Notes under the pieces: generated by a model | Told to the model about the DNA's origin: nothing | The model's database searches: none | Seen by the model: the letters and a program-made list of their open reading frames with translations, nothing else | Translations under genes and position numbers: made by a program | Assembly: GCA_018674025.1 (NCBI GenBank) | Contig: JABHBC010000179.1 | Coordinates: 1 to 8,749, forward strand | DNA length: 8,749 nucleotides | Source: Flavobacteriaceae bacterium | GTDB lineage: Bacteria; Bacteroidota; Bacteroidia; Flavobacteriales; Flavobacteriaceae | Direction of reading: 5' to 3' | Part shown: positions 1-6,795 of the stretch, in pieces | Layout of the letters: every line of letters begins with the position of its first letter | How positions within the stretch are numbered: the first letter of the stretch is position 1

Positions 1-1627
1 CATTTTCTTTGGCTTCAATAGCTTGATGTAATCCATCACTGTATCTTCTGCCATCCATTATCCTTCCTGTTTGCTCATCGACAATCATAACCTTATTTTC
101 CATGACAACATACTGAGTGTCTTTTTCAAATAATGCATATGCTTTTAATAATTGACTCAGAGTATGAATTCTTTCAGATTTAATTCCAAAATCACGATAA
201 AGACTTTCTTTCAGATTAGCTTCTTTTTTAGGTTCAAAATTTTGTGATTCAATTTTTGATACTTCAATGCCTATTTCTGGCATAATAAAAAAGTTTGGAT
301 CATCTTTTCCAGACAAAAACTCAATTCCCTTATCAGTTAGATCAATTTGATTATTTTTTTCATCAATAACGTAGTATAGTTCTTTGTCTATTTTAGGCAT
401 TTCCCTATTGTTGTCTTGCATATAGAAATTCTCAGTTTTTTGAAGTAATTGTTTTACTCCTTCTTCACTTAAAAATTTAATTAATGCTTTATTTTTAGGG
501 ATACCTCTGTAAACTCTCAATAAATTGAATGAACCTTCTTCTTCATCTCCATCTAAAATCATTTTCTTTGCTTCAGATAACAAACTAGTTAAATATTTCC
601 TTTGAACAGAAACGATACTTTCAATTTTCGGTTTTAATTCATTAAATTCATGAATATCTCCTTTTGGTGTGGCTCCTGAAATTATTAACGGAGTTCTAGC
701 ATCATCAACTAAAACTGAATCAACTTCATCAACAATTGCATAATTGTGTGGTCTTTGTACTAAGTCATCAGGTGAATTAGCCATGTTGTCTCTTAAGTAA
801 TCAAATCCAAATTCATTGTTTGTGCCAAATGTTATATCTGCTTGATAAGCTTTTTTTCTTTCCTCAGAGTTAGGCTTGTAATAATCAATACAGTCAACAC
901 TTAAACCGTGAAATTCATAAATTGGAGCCATCCAAGCACTATCTCTTTTAGCTAAGTAATCATTTACAGTAACTAAATGAACTCCTTTACCTGAAAGAGC
1001 ATTTAAGTATACTGGGAGAGTAGCTACTAAGGTTTTACCTTCACCAGTTTGCATTTCAGCAATTTTACCTTGGTGCATAGCTATACCACCTATAAGTTGT
1101 ACATCATAATGTACCATGTCCCAAGTGATTGGTTTTCCTGCTGCATCCCATGAATTATTCCAAATCGCATAATCATCATTTAGATTCACGTAGTCTCTGG
1201 TTCCAGAAATCTCTCTATCAAAGTTGTTAGCTTTAACTTTGATTTGTTTATTATTTTTAAATCGTTTAGCAGTTTCTTTAATTACAGCATAAGCTTCTGG
1301 CAAAATCTCATTTAAAGTTTCTTCAGTTAAAAGATATATTTCATCCTTAAGTTTGTCAATCTCATTGTATAAGTTTTCCTTTTTGTCAAAATCTTGAGTT
1401 AAATCAACTTCAGATTCTAATTTGACAATTTGATCATTAAGAGATTTGGAAGAGTTATTAATTAAAGATTTAAAATCTTGAGTTTTATTTCTTAATTGGT
1501 CATCAGAAAGTAATGATACTTTTTCTTCTAATGATATTATTGAATTAACAATAGGGGATATCTTTTTAACATCTTGTTTAGATTTATCACCTACGAAAAT
1601 TTTAAGTACTGAATTTAAAAAACTCAT
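1..1627 (-). CDS. secA: Preprotein translocase ATPase SecA, N-terminal part (cut by window edge)
   Basis: SecA is the cytosolic motor ATPase that pushes unfolded preproteins through SecYEG. I translated this frame by hand from the ATG at 1627-1625. It stays open to the window edge, giving 542 codons; the C-terminal half lies outside. Visible parts are Walker A MQTGEGKT at residues 192-199, the VTVNDYLAKRD segment after it, FGTNNEFGFDYLRDNM, and Walker B VDEVDSVLVDDARTPLIISG beginning at residue 299 (DEVD 300-303). The preprotein cross-linking domain follows, and GRRYSDGLHQAIEAKE lies at the edge. Walker A sits about 90 residues later than in E. coli SecA because of an insertion rich in Lys, Glu and Leu plus a YVNLNDDYAIWNNSWDAAGK segment; both are usual in Bacteroidota. 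The leader is A-rich with no Shine-Dalgarno. A terminator upstream and a -7 element at 1647-1654 suggest separate transcription. Identity is certain. Confidence 0.98.
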   Translation of the reverse strand, partial: MSFLNSVLKIFVGDKSKQDVKKISPIVNSIISLEEKVSLLSDDQLRNKTQDFKSLINNSSKSLNDQIVKLESEVDLTQDFDKKENLYNEIDKLKDEIYLLTEETLNEILPEAYAVIKETAKRFKNNKQIKVKANNFDREISGTRDYVNLNDDYAIWNNSWDAAGKPITWDMVHYDVQLIGGIAMHQGKIAEMQTGEGKTLVATLPVYLNALSGKGVHLVTVNDYLAKRDSAWMAPIYEFHGLSVDCIDYYKPNSEERKKAYQADITFGTNNEFGFDYLRDNMANSPDDLVQRPHNYAIVDEVDSVLVDDARTPLIISGATPKGDIHEFNELKPKIESIVSVQRKYLTSLLSEAKKMILDGDEEEGSFNLLRVYRGIPKNKALIKFLSEEGVKQLLQKTENFYMQDNNREMPKIDKELYYVIDEKNNQIDLTDKGIEFLSGKDDPNFFIMPEIGIEVSKIESQNFEPKKEANLKESLYRDFGIKSERIHTLSQLLKAYALFEKDTQYVVMENKVMIVDEQTGRIMDGRRYSDGLHQAIEAKEN

Positions 1628-1646
1628 ATTTTTTTTTAATAGAATT

Positions 1647-1681
1647 CAAAGATACAATATGTAGCTTTTCTTTTGAAGAAA
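1647..1681 (-). promoter_or_regulatory. Putative secA promoter (Bacteroidota type)
   Basis: On the minus strand TATCTTTG (1654-1647) matches the Bacteroidota -7 consensus TAnnTTTG exactly. The only -33 candidate is TTTC at 1681-1678, a 3 of 4 match with a long spacer of 23 bases, so the upstream half is weak. Transcription would start near 1640 and leave a leader of roughly 13 bases before the secA ATG. Its place just downstream of the DUF2795 terminator supports it. Confidence 0.5.
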
Positions 1682-1690
1682 TGATTAAAT

Positions 1691-1718
1691 AAAAAAAGCC
1701 TCATTAGAGACTTTTTTT
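1691..1718 (-). terminator. Rho-independent terminator after the DUF2795 gene
   Basis: AAAAAAAG at 1691-1698 pairs with CTTTTTTT at 1711-1718. After one C/A mismatch, CTC (1700-1702) pairs with GAG (1707-1709) around an ATTA loop. On the minus strand the stem ends in a run of seven T followed by ATTT. It begins at the stop codon of the DUF2795 gene and lies about 64 bases before secA. The A and T runs are symmetric, so it could also work on the plus strand, but no plus-strand gene reads into it. Confidence 0.8.
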
Positions 1719-1939
1719 TAATATTCATCTTCATTCCAAAGATAATCTTCATCGGTGGGGGAGTCTGGCCAAATTTCTTGAATTGATTCATATAAATCAC
1801 CTTCATCTTCAATTGATTGAAGATTTTCAACAACTTCTAATGGAGAGCCAGTTCTAATGGAATAATCAATTAACTCATCTTTTGTTGCCGGCCATGGAGC
1901 ATCACTTAAAAAAGATGCTAATTCTAGGGTCCAATACAT
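1718..1939 (-). CDS. Small acidic DUF2795 family protein
   Basis: This 73-residue protein belongs to the DUF2795 family, recognised from LASFLSDAPWPATKDELIDYSI (residues 8-28 region: hydrophobic helix, PATKxELIDY signature, then TGSPLEVVENLQ). The family's molecular role is unknown to me. The C-terminal third is nearly all acidic and aromatic, ending in WNEDEY. In total 20 residues are Asp or Glu and only two are Lys or Arg, so the protein is extremely acidic. There is no signal peptide or membrane segment, so it should be cytosolic. A small protein of this kind beside secA is, from memory, common in flavobacteria. A consensus promoter (1962-1992) and a terminator at the stop codon make it look monocistronic. 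The ATG at 1939 is the only sensible start. Family call is firm; function is open. Confidence 0.93.
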   Translation of the reverse strand: MYWTLELASFLSDAPWPATKDELIDYSIRTGSPLEVVENLQSIEDEGDLYESIQEIWPDSPTDEDYLWNEDEY

Positions 1940-1961
1940 AATATATCATTTAAGTAATTTG

Positions 1962-1992
1962 CAAAAATAAATTTTTAGTGGAATTACACAAA
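1962..1992 (-). promoter_or_regulatory. Consensus Bacteroidota promoter for the DUF2795 gene
   Basis: On the minus strand TTTG (1992-1989) is followed after exactly 19 bases by TATTTTTG (1969-1962). Both match the -33 TTTG and -7 TAnnTTTG consensus of the Bacteroidota primary sigma factor, with the usual spacing. Transcription would start near 1954, giving a leader of about 15 bases before the ATG at 1939. This is the best promoter match I found in the window. Confidence 0.75.
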
Positions 1993-2014
1993 TTATTTTA
2001 ATATTATTTCACAA

Positions 2015-2563
2015 TTACTTATTAATCCATTTAATTTCTTGAGTATTTGTGTCCAAACTAATCTTTCTAGACAAAACAAATAAATAGTCAGAAAGTCTAT
2101 TTAGATATATTAAAATATCATTATTTAATTCAAATTGTTTCGCAAACTTGATACATTTTCTTTCAGCTCTTCTGCAAATACTTCTTGAAATGTGGCAAGT
2201 AGAAACTGTTACATGTCCACCTGGAATGATAAAATTGGTCATTTTAGGCAAGCTTGAATCAATCTCATCTATTTTATTCTCAATTGAAATAGTTTTGTTT
2301 TTTGAAAAACCAATATGATCTGCTTTGTTTTTTTTTGAATAATCTATGGCTAATAAAGAACCAATTATAAATAAGTCTTTTTGAATATCTAAAATAAAAT
2401 TTTTATCACTGTCTGTAGAGCAATAATCTCTTAATAATCCTAAGTTAGAATTTAATTCATCAATTGTTCCATATGCATCAATTTGAATATCATCTTTACT
2501 AATTCTTTTTCCACCAATTAGAGAAGTTTTACCCTTATCGCCGCTTTTTGTGTAAATTTTCAT
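2015..2563 (-). CDS. PduO-type cob(I)alamin adenosyltransferase
   Basis: The enzyme transfers the adenosyl group of ATP to reduced corrinoid, making adenosylcobalamin, the cofactor of methylmalonyl-CoA mutase and similar enzymes. The 182 residues match the PduO/MMAB family at full length. The N-terminal ATP-binding segment has TKSGDKGKTSLIGG (5-18), KD at 23-24, and AYGTIDELNSNLG (30-42, with Asp35). FIIPGG lies at 111-116, the arginine-rich active-site helix SRSICRRAER at 126-135, and LNRLSDYLF at 154-162. All the signature residues I know are present, so it should be active. It is cytosolic. It is the last gene of the operon that starts with porV2, 35 bases after the methyltransferase-like gene. 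No other cobalamin gene is in the window, which suits salvage of imported cobalamin as well as synthesis. Confidence 0.95.
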   Translation of the reverse strand: MKIYTKSGDKGKTSLIGGKRISKDDIQIDAYGTIDELNSNLGLLRDYCSTDSDKNFILDIQKDLFIIGSLLAIDYSKKNKADHIGFSKNKTISIENKIDEIDSSLPKMTNFIIPGGHVTVSTCHISRSICRRAERKCIKFAKQFELNNDILIYLNRLSDYLFVLSRKISLDTNTQEIKWINK

Positions 2564-2598
2564 AGTTATATATTAAAGATATCTAAATATACTAATTA

Positions 2599-3009
2599 TT
2601 ATAATCTAATCTGATAATCTTGTTTTTGAAGATTTTCACTTTTGTTAATAATTATTCCAAAATAATAAAAATCTAAACTTACCTTAATTTTTTTATCAAC
2701 GATTATTTTTTTCCAATGATAATATTGATTTTTATTTCTTATATTTTTTATGATTATAATTTTATCTCCTTTTGTTGTAAATTCACTAATATCTGCAGCA
2801 AAAATATTATCAACATAACTTACTTTAAATTCATTTTGATATTTATGTAAAATGCTTTTTTCTACTATCGACATATCTTTCAAAATAAGTTTTTTATCCA
2901 TTTTGTAGATACAGTCAGTTAAGAGTTTATAAACAATCGGAGAATGTACAGAGTGTTGGTCAACAGAGCTTACACAAAAAGAAATATATCTAAATACTTT
3001 GAAGATCAT
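2599..3009 (-). CDS. Truncated methyltransferase-like protein lacking the SAM-binding core
   Basis: I match the two ends of this 136-residue protein to the Bacteroidota class I SAM-dependent methyltransferase that usually sits next to this type of cobalamin adenosyltransferase (from memory about 230-260 residues). Residues 7-35 carry the family N-terminus, with QHSVHSPIVY at 18-27. Residues 84-136 match the C-terminus: an IIII strand, then KVSLDFYYFGI (109-119), ending in DYQIRL. The Rossmann segment between them, with the Gly-rich SAM loop and the acidic ribose-binding residue, is absent. The usual DDIHW motif reads KNIRN (88-92). About 50 unassigned residues join the ends. The frame is intact and base use matches its neighbours. 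The gene is packed 7 bases after the DUF4105 gene and 35 before the adenosyltransferase. It is probably not a methyltransferase; whether it is a decaying remnant or a repurposed protein cannot be seen here. Confidence 0.75.
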   Translation of the reverse strand: MIFKVFRYISFCVSSVDQHSVHSPIVYKLLTDCIYKMDKKLILKDMSIVEKSILHKYQNEFKVSYVDNIFAADISEFTTKGDKIIIIKNIRNKNQYYHWKKIIVDKKIKVSLDFYYFGIIINKSENLQKQDYQIRL

Positions 3010-3016
3010 CTCAATT

Positions 3017-4180
3017 TTAATAATTCTTAATAAGTTGGTAATATCTAAAAGTTAAAAAAATAAAAAATGGGTATAAACTAATATTAAAAACTTGAACATT
3101 TGTTATAGAATGCAGCACAATTAGAGCTAATGAAAGTAGTAATAATTTTAGTAAAGCTATTTTCCACTTTTTATTGATAGACTTGAATATTAAAATTATA
3201 TTTAATGGATTAGCCCAAAGTAAATTGTAATTGTATGCAGAAGTGTAATGATCGGTAAAGAACCATAAAAACAAAAGTAAAAAGCCAATTACTGAAGTTA
3301 TAATGTGAGTTGATTGTAATATTAGTTGTACGGATTTATTATTAAGATTTCTTATACTTATAAACAATAAGAAACTAGATAAAATTATAAAAATAAATAA
3401 AGGTGAATAAAATAAAGTGTTACTACTTAAATTCTGAAATTCTTTATTCTCATAATTTATAAAATTAATTTTTTTAACAAGTTTTATATTGTTGTTAAGG
3501 TCTGGATGTTTGTAGTATGATGAATTTAAATACTCAAATAAATATTCTGGTAAGAAAGTATTTTTTTTAACATCTATTTCTTGATCTATATATGAACCCA
3601 AGCATATGTCAATTCCCAATGAGCCCCAGCTATTTTTGTTGATGTTTTCATATATCAAATTTCTGTATGTATTTTTACTTTTGTTTTCAACTGAGTAATC
3701 ATTTCTATAATCATGTTCGATTAAAGATTCTTCAATAATATCTTTAATTATTGTTGAACAATTGTTTGAAAAATAATCATAGAGATAGTTTTTGTTTTCA
3801 GGTTTTGAGTTAAAAATTAAACGATCAACTATTTTTTTGTTTAATTTTTCTGGAAACAATATAACTTGCTCTTTTATAGATCTGTTGTTAGAAATATAGC
3901 TAGATTTAAAATCCTCGTAGTAACTTACACCTAGGTTGTAATTTAGGTATCCCTTTATGAAATTTGTGTAGAAGTTAGGGTCATTAAAGTCATATACCCC
4001 ATAGTTAAAGACAAGATCATAGTTTTTTGACTTATCTTGAACTCTTATTGCGCTGTGTCCGAATGAATCACTTAATGAATTGCCTGGACCGATTGTTAGA
4101 ACACTAATGATATAATCATTTGTTTCAGCAACCAAAACAGTTGATAAAAAAAAGAAGATTGTAAAAATTTTACTTTTCAT
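3017..4180 (-). CDS. DUF4105 (Lnb N-terminal periplasmic domain) membrane protein, probable lipoprotein N-acyltransferase
   Basis: The 387 residues begin with a signal peptide or anchor (residues 1-18, MKSKIFTIFFFLSTVLVA). The DUF4105 domain follows: LTIGPGNSLSDSFGHSAIRV (28-47), NYGVYDFNDPNFYTNFIKG (59-77), a REQ-like NNRSIKEQ (98-105), then PENKNYLYDYFSNNCST (127-143). His42 and Cys141 are the conserved pair expected at the active site. From about residue 257 on there are four or five membrane segments, including WFFTDHYTSAYNYNLLWANP (306-325), a signature of the C-terminal half. As I recall, this family was renamed after a Bacteroides member shown to N-acylate lipoproteins (Lnb); applying that role here is inference. 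The gene lies 2 bases after porV2, so the two are very likely co-transcribed. DUF4105 membership is firm. Confidence 0.88.
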   Translation of the reverse strand: MKSKIFTIFFFLSTVLVAETNDYIISVLTIGPGNSLSDSFGHSAIRVQDKSKNYDLVFNYGVYDFNDPNFYTNFIKGYLNYNLGVSYYEDFKSSYISNNRSIKEQVILFPEKLNKKIVDRLIFNSKPENKNYLYDYFSNNCSTIIKDIIEESLIEHDYRNDYSVENKSKNTYRNLIYENINKNSWGSLGIDICLGSYIDQEIDVKKNTFLPEYLFEYLNSSYYKHPDLNNNIKLVKKINFINYENKEFQNLSSNTLFYSPLFIFIILSSFLLFISIRNLNNKSVQLILQSTHIITSVIGFLLLFLWFFTDHYTSAYNYNLLWANPLNIILIFKSINKKWKIALLKLLLLSLALIVLHSITNVQVFNISLYPFFIFLTFRYYQLIKNY

Positions 4181-4182
4181 AA

Positions 4183-5250
4183 TTATCTAAATATATCAAA
4201 ATCAATTTTTAAAGAAAATATATTTGAGTAAAGAGCAACACTTTGGTCACCAACATCTGTGAACGCATAGTCAATTTCTAAATTATTAAATTTAAAACCT
4301 AAACCAAAATTTGGTTGAAAAGTCATGTTAGTACTATTATCAAAATCTAATTCATTTTGAAAATTCCCAATACCTAGTCTTAAAAATACTGAGTCTGTAT
4401 ATCCTAGTTCTAAACCAACTGCTGGATTAATACTTACAAATTCTGTTGATATGAGATTGTTGTTTTGCTCAAATTTCATAATTAGATCAAATGAAGTAAG
4501 TAATCTGTAATCATAATTAATATTATGTAATTTTGATATACCTAATTGAATTTTAGGTATTGTCACTTCAGTAGAATTAGGTACATCTTGATTTTGACCC
4601 TCAATAGCATTTTGTATATCGCTTAACCTGGTTTCATTAATTGACCATGAATTATAAGTTGTACTAATATCTCTGGCCATTAAACCAAATCTCCAATTGT
4701 TTGATGTTTTTAATTGTAATCCAATGTCTAAACCAAAACCCCAAGATGAAGCAAAGTCACCAATAATTCTTCTAATTATTTTAGTATTTATTCCATAACT
4801 GATTTCTTTGGTTAACATTTTTCTTGCATAAGAAATAATGAACCCATAATCAACGGCAGAAAATAAGTTAATTCTGTCATAATTGATATTCCCTTGATCA
4901 TCAATTAATTGAGTAGTGTCTAAAATATCATCCACTCCAAATCTTATCATTGATAATCCAATTGCAGATTGATTATCAATAGGTTTAGCATAAGCTATGT
5001 AATTATAATTCGCAATGTTTGCGAAGTAATTTGAGTGCATTAAGGATATTTCACCTTGTTCAATTGCTGTTAATCCAGCAGGATTCCAATATCCAGAATT
5101 TACATCGTCAACTGAGGAAGTTACTGCACCACTCATTGAAATGGAAGATGCATCAACACCAATATTCATAAACTCATTTGAGTATTTTGAATTATTTTGT
5201 GAATGGCTTAACCCAAAAAATAAGAAAACAAAATATCGTAAAAATCTCAT
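4183..5250 (-). CDS. porV2: PorV/PorQ family outer membrane protein, PorV2 type (type IX secretion related)
   Basis: This is a predicted outer-membrane beta-barrel of 355 residues. A signal peptide covers about residues 1-17 (cleavage near SHS/QNN). The family N-terminus is clear: KYSNEFMNIGVDASSISMSG (22-41) and NSGYWNPAGL (51-60). Long runs of alternating polar and hydrophobic residues follow, and the chain ends in a strand with Phe next to last (IDFDIFR). PorV proteins are FadL-like barrels, and PorV itself shuttles type IX secretion cargo to the attachment complex. The version annotated PorV2 in flavobacteria, which this resembles in length and motifs such as FGVDDILDTTQLIDDQGNI, has no role I know of. 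It heads the operon with the DUF4105 gene 2 bases behind it, transcribed from the divergent region shared with pssA. No other type IX component is visible here. Confidence 0.88.
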   Translation of the reverse strand: MRFLRYFVFLFFGLSHSQNNSKYSNEFMNIGVDASSISMSGAVTSSVDDVNSGYWNPAGLTAIEQGEISLMHSNYFANIANYNYIAYAKPIDNQSAIGLSMIRFGVDDILDTTQLIDDQGNINYDRINLFSAVDYGFIISYARKMLTKEISYGINTKIIRRIIGDFASSWGFGLDIGLQLKTSNNWRFGLMARDISTTYNSWSINETRLSDIQNAIEGQNQDVPNSTEVTIPKIQLGISKLHNINYDYRLLTSFDLIMKFEQNNNLISTEFVSINPAVGLELGYTDSVFLRLGIGNFQNELDFDNSTNMTFQPNFGLGFKFNNLEIDYAFTDVGDQSVALYSNIFSLKIDFDIFR

Positions 5251-5300
5251 ACTTTATAAACAAACTAAACTAAAGCTTATTGTGTATATAATAATAATTA

Positions 5301-5330
5301 CAAAATTAGTTTATTACTTTTACATTTAAA
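5301..5330 (-). promoter_or_regulatory. Putative promoter of the porV2 operon
   Basis: On the minus strand TAATTTTG (5308-5301) matches the -7 consensus TAnnTTTG exactly. TTTA (5330-5327) is a 3 of 4 match to the -33 element, with an 18-base spacer. Transcription would start near 5294, giving a leader of roughly 44 bases before the ATG at 5250. I saw no operator-like repeat in that leader. Confidence 0.5.
5315..5322 (+). promoter_or_regulatory. Weak candidate -7 element for pssA
   Basis: TACTTTTA differs from TAnnTTTG only in the last base and lies 16 bases before the pssA ATG, implying a very short leader. No TTG-type -33 element is found at the expected distance, so the call is weak. It overlaps the spacer of the opposite porV2 promoter, so the two polymerases would compete if both sites are real. 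Confidence 0.22.
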
Positions 5331-5338
5331 TTATTATT

Positions 5339-6052
5339 ATGATAAAACATATACCTAATTTATTTACCTTATTGAATCTTTTATGTGGGTGTATAGCCAC
5401 AGTTTTGTTATTTGAAAATGAAATTAATGTTTACTTAGTTGCTTTAATTGTTTTTATAGGAATAGTTTTTGATTTTTTGGATGGTTTCTTTGCTAGAAAA
5501 TTTAACATTCAATCTAAATTAGGTTTAGAGTTAGACTCACTAGCTGACTTAATCACCAGTGGTTTAGTTCCAGGTATTATCATTTTTAGATTATTTAAGA
5601 TACCTAATGATTTGACATTTTCAATTATTTCAGATGACTGGTTTGCTTACTTTGCTTTTATAATTACTATTTCTTCTGCATATAGATTAGCGAAATTTAA
5701 TATTCAGGAAAATTATAAGAACTATTTTTTAGGATTACCTGTTCCTGCTAATACGATATTAATTTTATCGTTATTGTTAATATTTCATACTAGTAATTAT
5801 GATTTTATCGTAGATGCAGTTACAAATGATTTTCTGTTAATTGCACTTGTGCTTATATCTAGTTTTTTGATGAATTCGAAATATAAATTTATTTCCTTGA
5901 AGTTTGAAGATTATGATTTTAATAAATTAAACAACTCTCGTTATTTTATAATATGTAGCTCTATTATACTATTTTTTACAATGAGTTATATTTCAATTCC
6001 ATTAATATTTTTGATTTATTTTTTAACTTCTTTTTTAGCTTTTAGAAACTAA
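5339..6052 (+). CDS. pssA: CDP-diacylglycerol--serine O-phosphatidyltransferase
   Basis: PssA condenses CDP-diacylglycerol with L-serine to make phosphatidylserine, the precursor of phosphatidylethanolamine, in the inner membrane. The 237 residues hold the complete CDP-alcohol phosphatidyltransferase signature DG-x2-AR-x8-G-x3-D-x3-D: Asp48, Gly49, Ala52, Arg53, Gly62, Asp66, Asp70, with the extra Asp45 before it. The N-terminus HIPNLFTLLNLLCGCIA (4-20) is typical of the serine-specific subgroup. Further membrane helices lie near residues 93-113, 132-150, 164-178 and 200-235. The partner decarboxylase gene (psd) is not in the window. This is the only plus-strand gene. It is divergent from porV2 and converges on lptB with one base between the stop codons. 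The ATG at 5339 gives the family-like N-terminus. The serine substrate is assigned from overall resemblance. Confidence 0.92.
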   Translation: MIKHIPNLFTLLNLLCGCIATVLLFENEINVYLVALIVFIGIVFDFLDGFFARKFNIQSKLGLELDSLADLITSGLVPGIIIFRLFKIPNDLTFSIISDDWFAYFAFIITISSAYRLAKFNIQENYKNYFLGLPVPANTILILSLLLIFHTSNYDFIVDAVTNDFLLIALVLISSFLMNSKYKFISLKFEDYDFNKLNNSRYFIICSSIILFFTMSYISIPLIFLIYFLTSFLAFRN

Positions 6053-6053
6053 T

Positions 6054-6794
6054 TTAAAAGTTTAAATGTTTTTTTCTGAGTTCAAAATTTTGACCTAAGT
6101 ATACTTTTCTAACGATTTCATCTTCTGCCAGTTCTTCAGGTTTTCCGTCCTTTAATATGTTTCCTTCAAACATTAAATATGTCCTATCAGTTATTGCTAA
6201 TGTTTCTTGAACATTATGATCTGTAATCAATATACCAATGTTTTTCTTAGTCAATTTTGAAATTATTCTTTGAATATCCTCAACAGCTACAGGATCTACT
6301 CCAGCAAATGGTTCATCCAATAAAATAAAGCTTGGATCTGTAGCTAATGCTCTGGCTATTTCTGTTCTTCTTCTCTCTCCCCCTGAAAGTAAATCACCTC
6401 TATTTTTCCTAATGTGATTAAGGCCAAATTCATCAATTAGTGATTCCATTTTCTCTAATTGTTGTTTTTTTGTAAGTCTAGTTAGCTGTAGTACACTAAG
6501 TATGTTGTCTTCTACACTTAGCTTTCTGAAAACTGATGCTTCTTGTGCTAAATAACCAATACCGCTTTGCGCACGTTTATACATAGGGTATTTAGTAATC
6601 TCCTGATTATCTAAATAGATTTTACCTCCATTAGGCTTTATCAGTCCTACTATCATATAAAAAGAAGTAGTTTTTCCAGCTCCGTTTGGTCCTAATAAAC
6701 CAACAATTTCCCCCTGGTTTACAGTTAAAGAAATATCTTTTACAACTTTCTTTCCACTATATGACTTCATTAAATTTTGAGCTTTTAATATCAT
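6054..6794 (-). CDS. lptB: LPS export ABC transporter ATP-binding protein LptB
   Basis: LptB is the cytosolic ATPase of LptB2FGC, which extracts LPS from the inner membrane and drives it along the Lpt bridge to the outer membrane. At 246 residues it has normal length. Walker A is GPNGAGKT (35-42), the Q-loop glutamine is Gln84 in GYLAQEASVFRKLSVEDN, the ABC signature is LLSGGERRR (135-143), Walker B is FILLDEP (156-162) with Glu161, and the H-loop is His193 in ITDHNVQETL. The tail VRKVYLGQNFEL is LptB-specific and separates it from amino-acid transporter ATPases. The gene starts one base after tatC ends, so the two are almost certainly translated from one message. LptF, LptG and LptC are not in the window. 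It is the last gene of the isomerase-tatC-lptB operon. Confidence 0.97.
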   Translation of the reverse strand: MILKAQNLMKSYSGKKVVKDISLTVNQGEIVGLLGPNGAGKTTSFYMIVGLIKPNGGKIYLDNQEITKYPMYKRAQSGIGYLAQEASVFRKLSVEDNILSVLQLTRLTKKQQLEKMESLIDEFGLNHIRKNRGDLLSGGERRRTEIARALATDPSFILLDEPFAGVDPVAVEDIQRIISKLTKKNIGILITDHNVQETLAITDRTYLMFEGNILKDGKPEELAEDEIVRKVYLGQNFELRKKHLNF

Positions 6795-6795
6795 A

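Noticed and set aside
1636..1833. Open frame of 65 codons overlapping the DUF2795 gene and the terminator
   Set aside because: It runs through the hairpin and the secA promoter region, has a Lys/Phe-rich composition without a family match, and is out of frame with a well-conserved gene.
1975..2010. Similar motifs AATTGTG and TTTGTG upstream of the DUF2795 gene as an operator
   Set aside because: They are not inverted repeats, and such short matches are expected in AT-rich DNA; one contains the -33 element.
5141..5329. Plus-strand open frame of 62 codons over the start of porV2
   Set aside because: It is opposite a clear signal peptide and family N-terminus and continues into the promoter region, with no recognisable protein.
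6046..6063. Hairpin at the pssA/lptB junction as a bidirectional terminator
   Set aside because: The stem is five base pairs with one G-C pair and the T tracts are not directly adjacent, so I do not call it a terminator.
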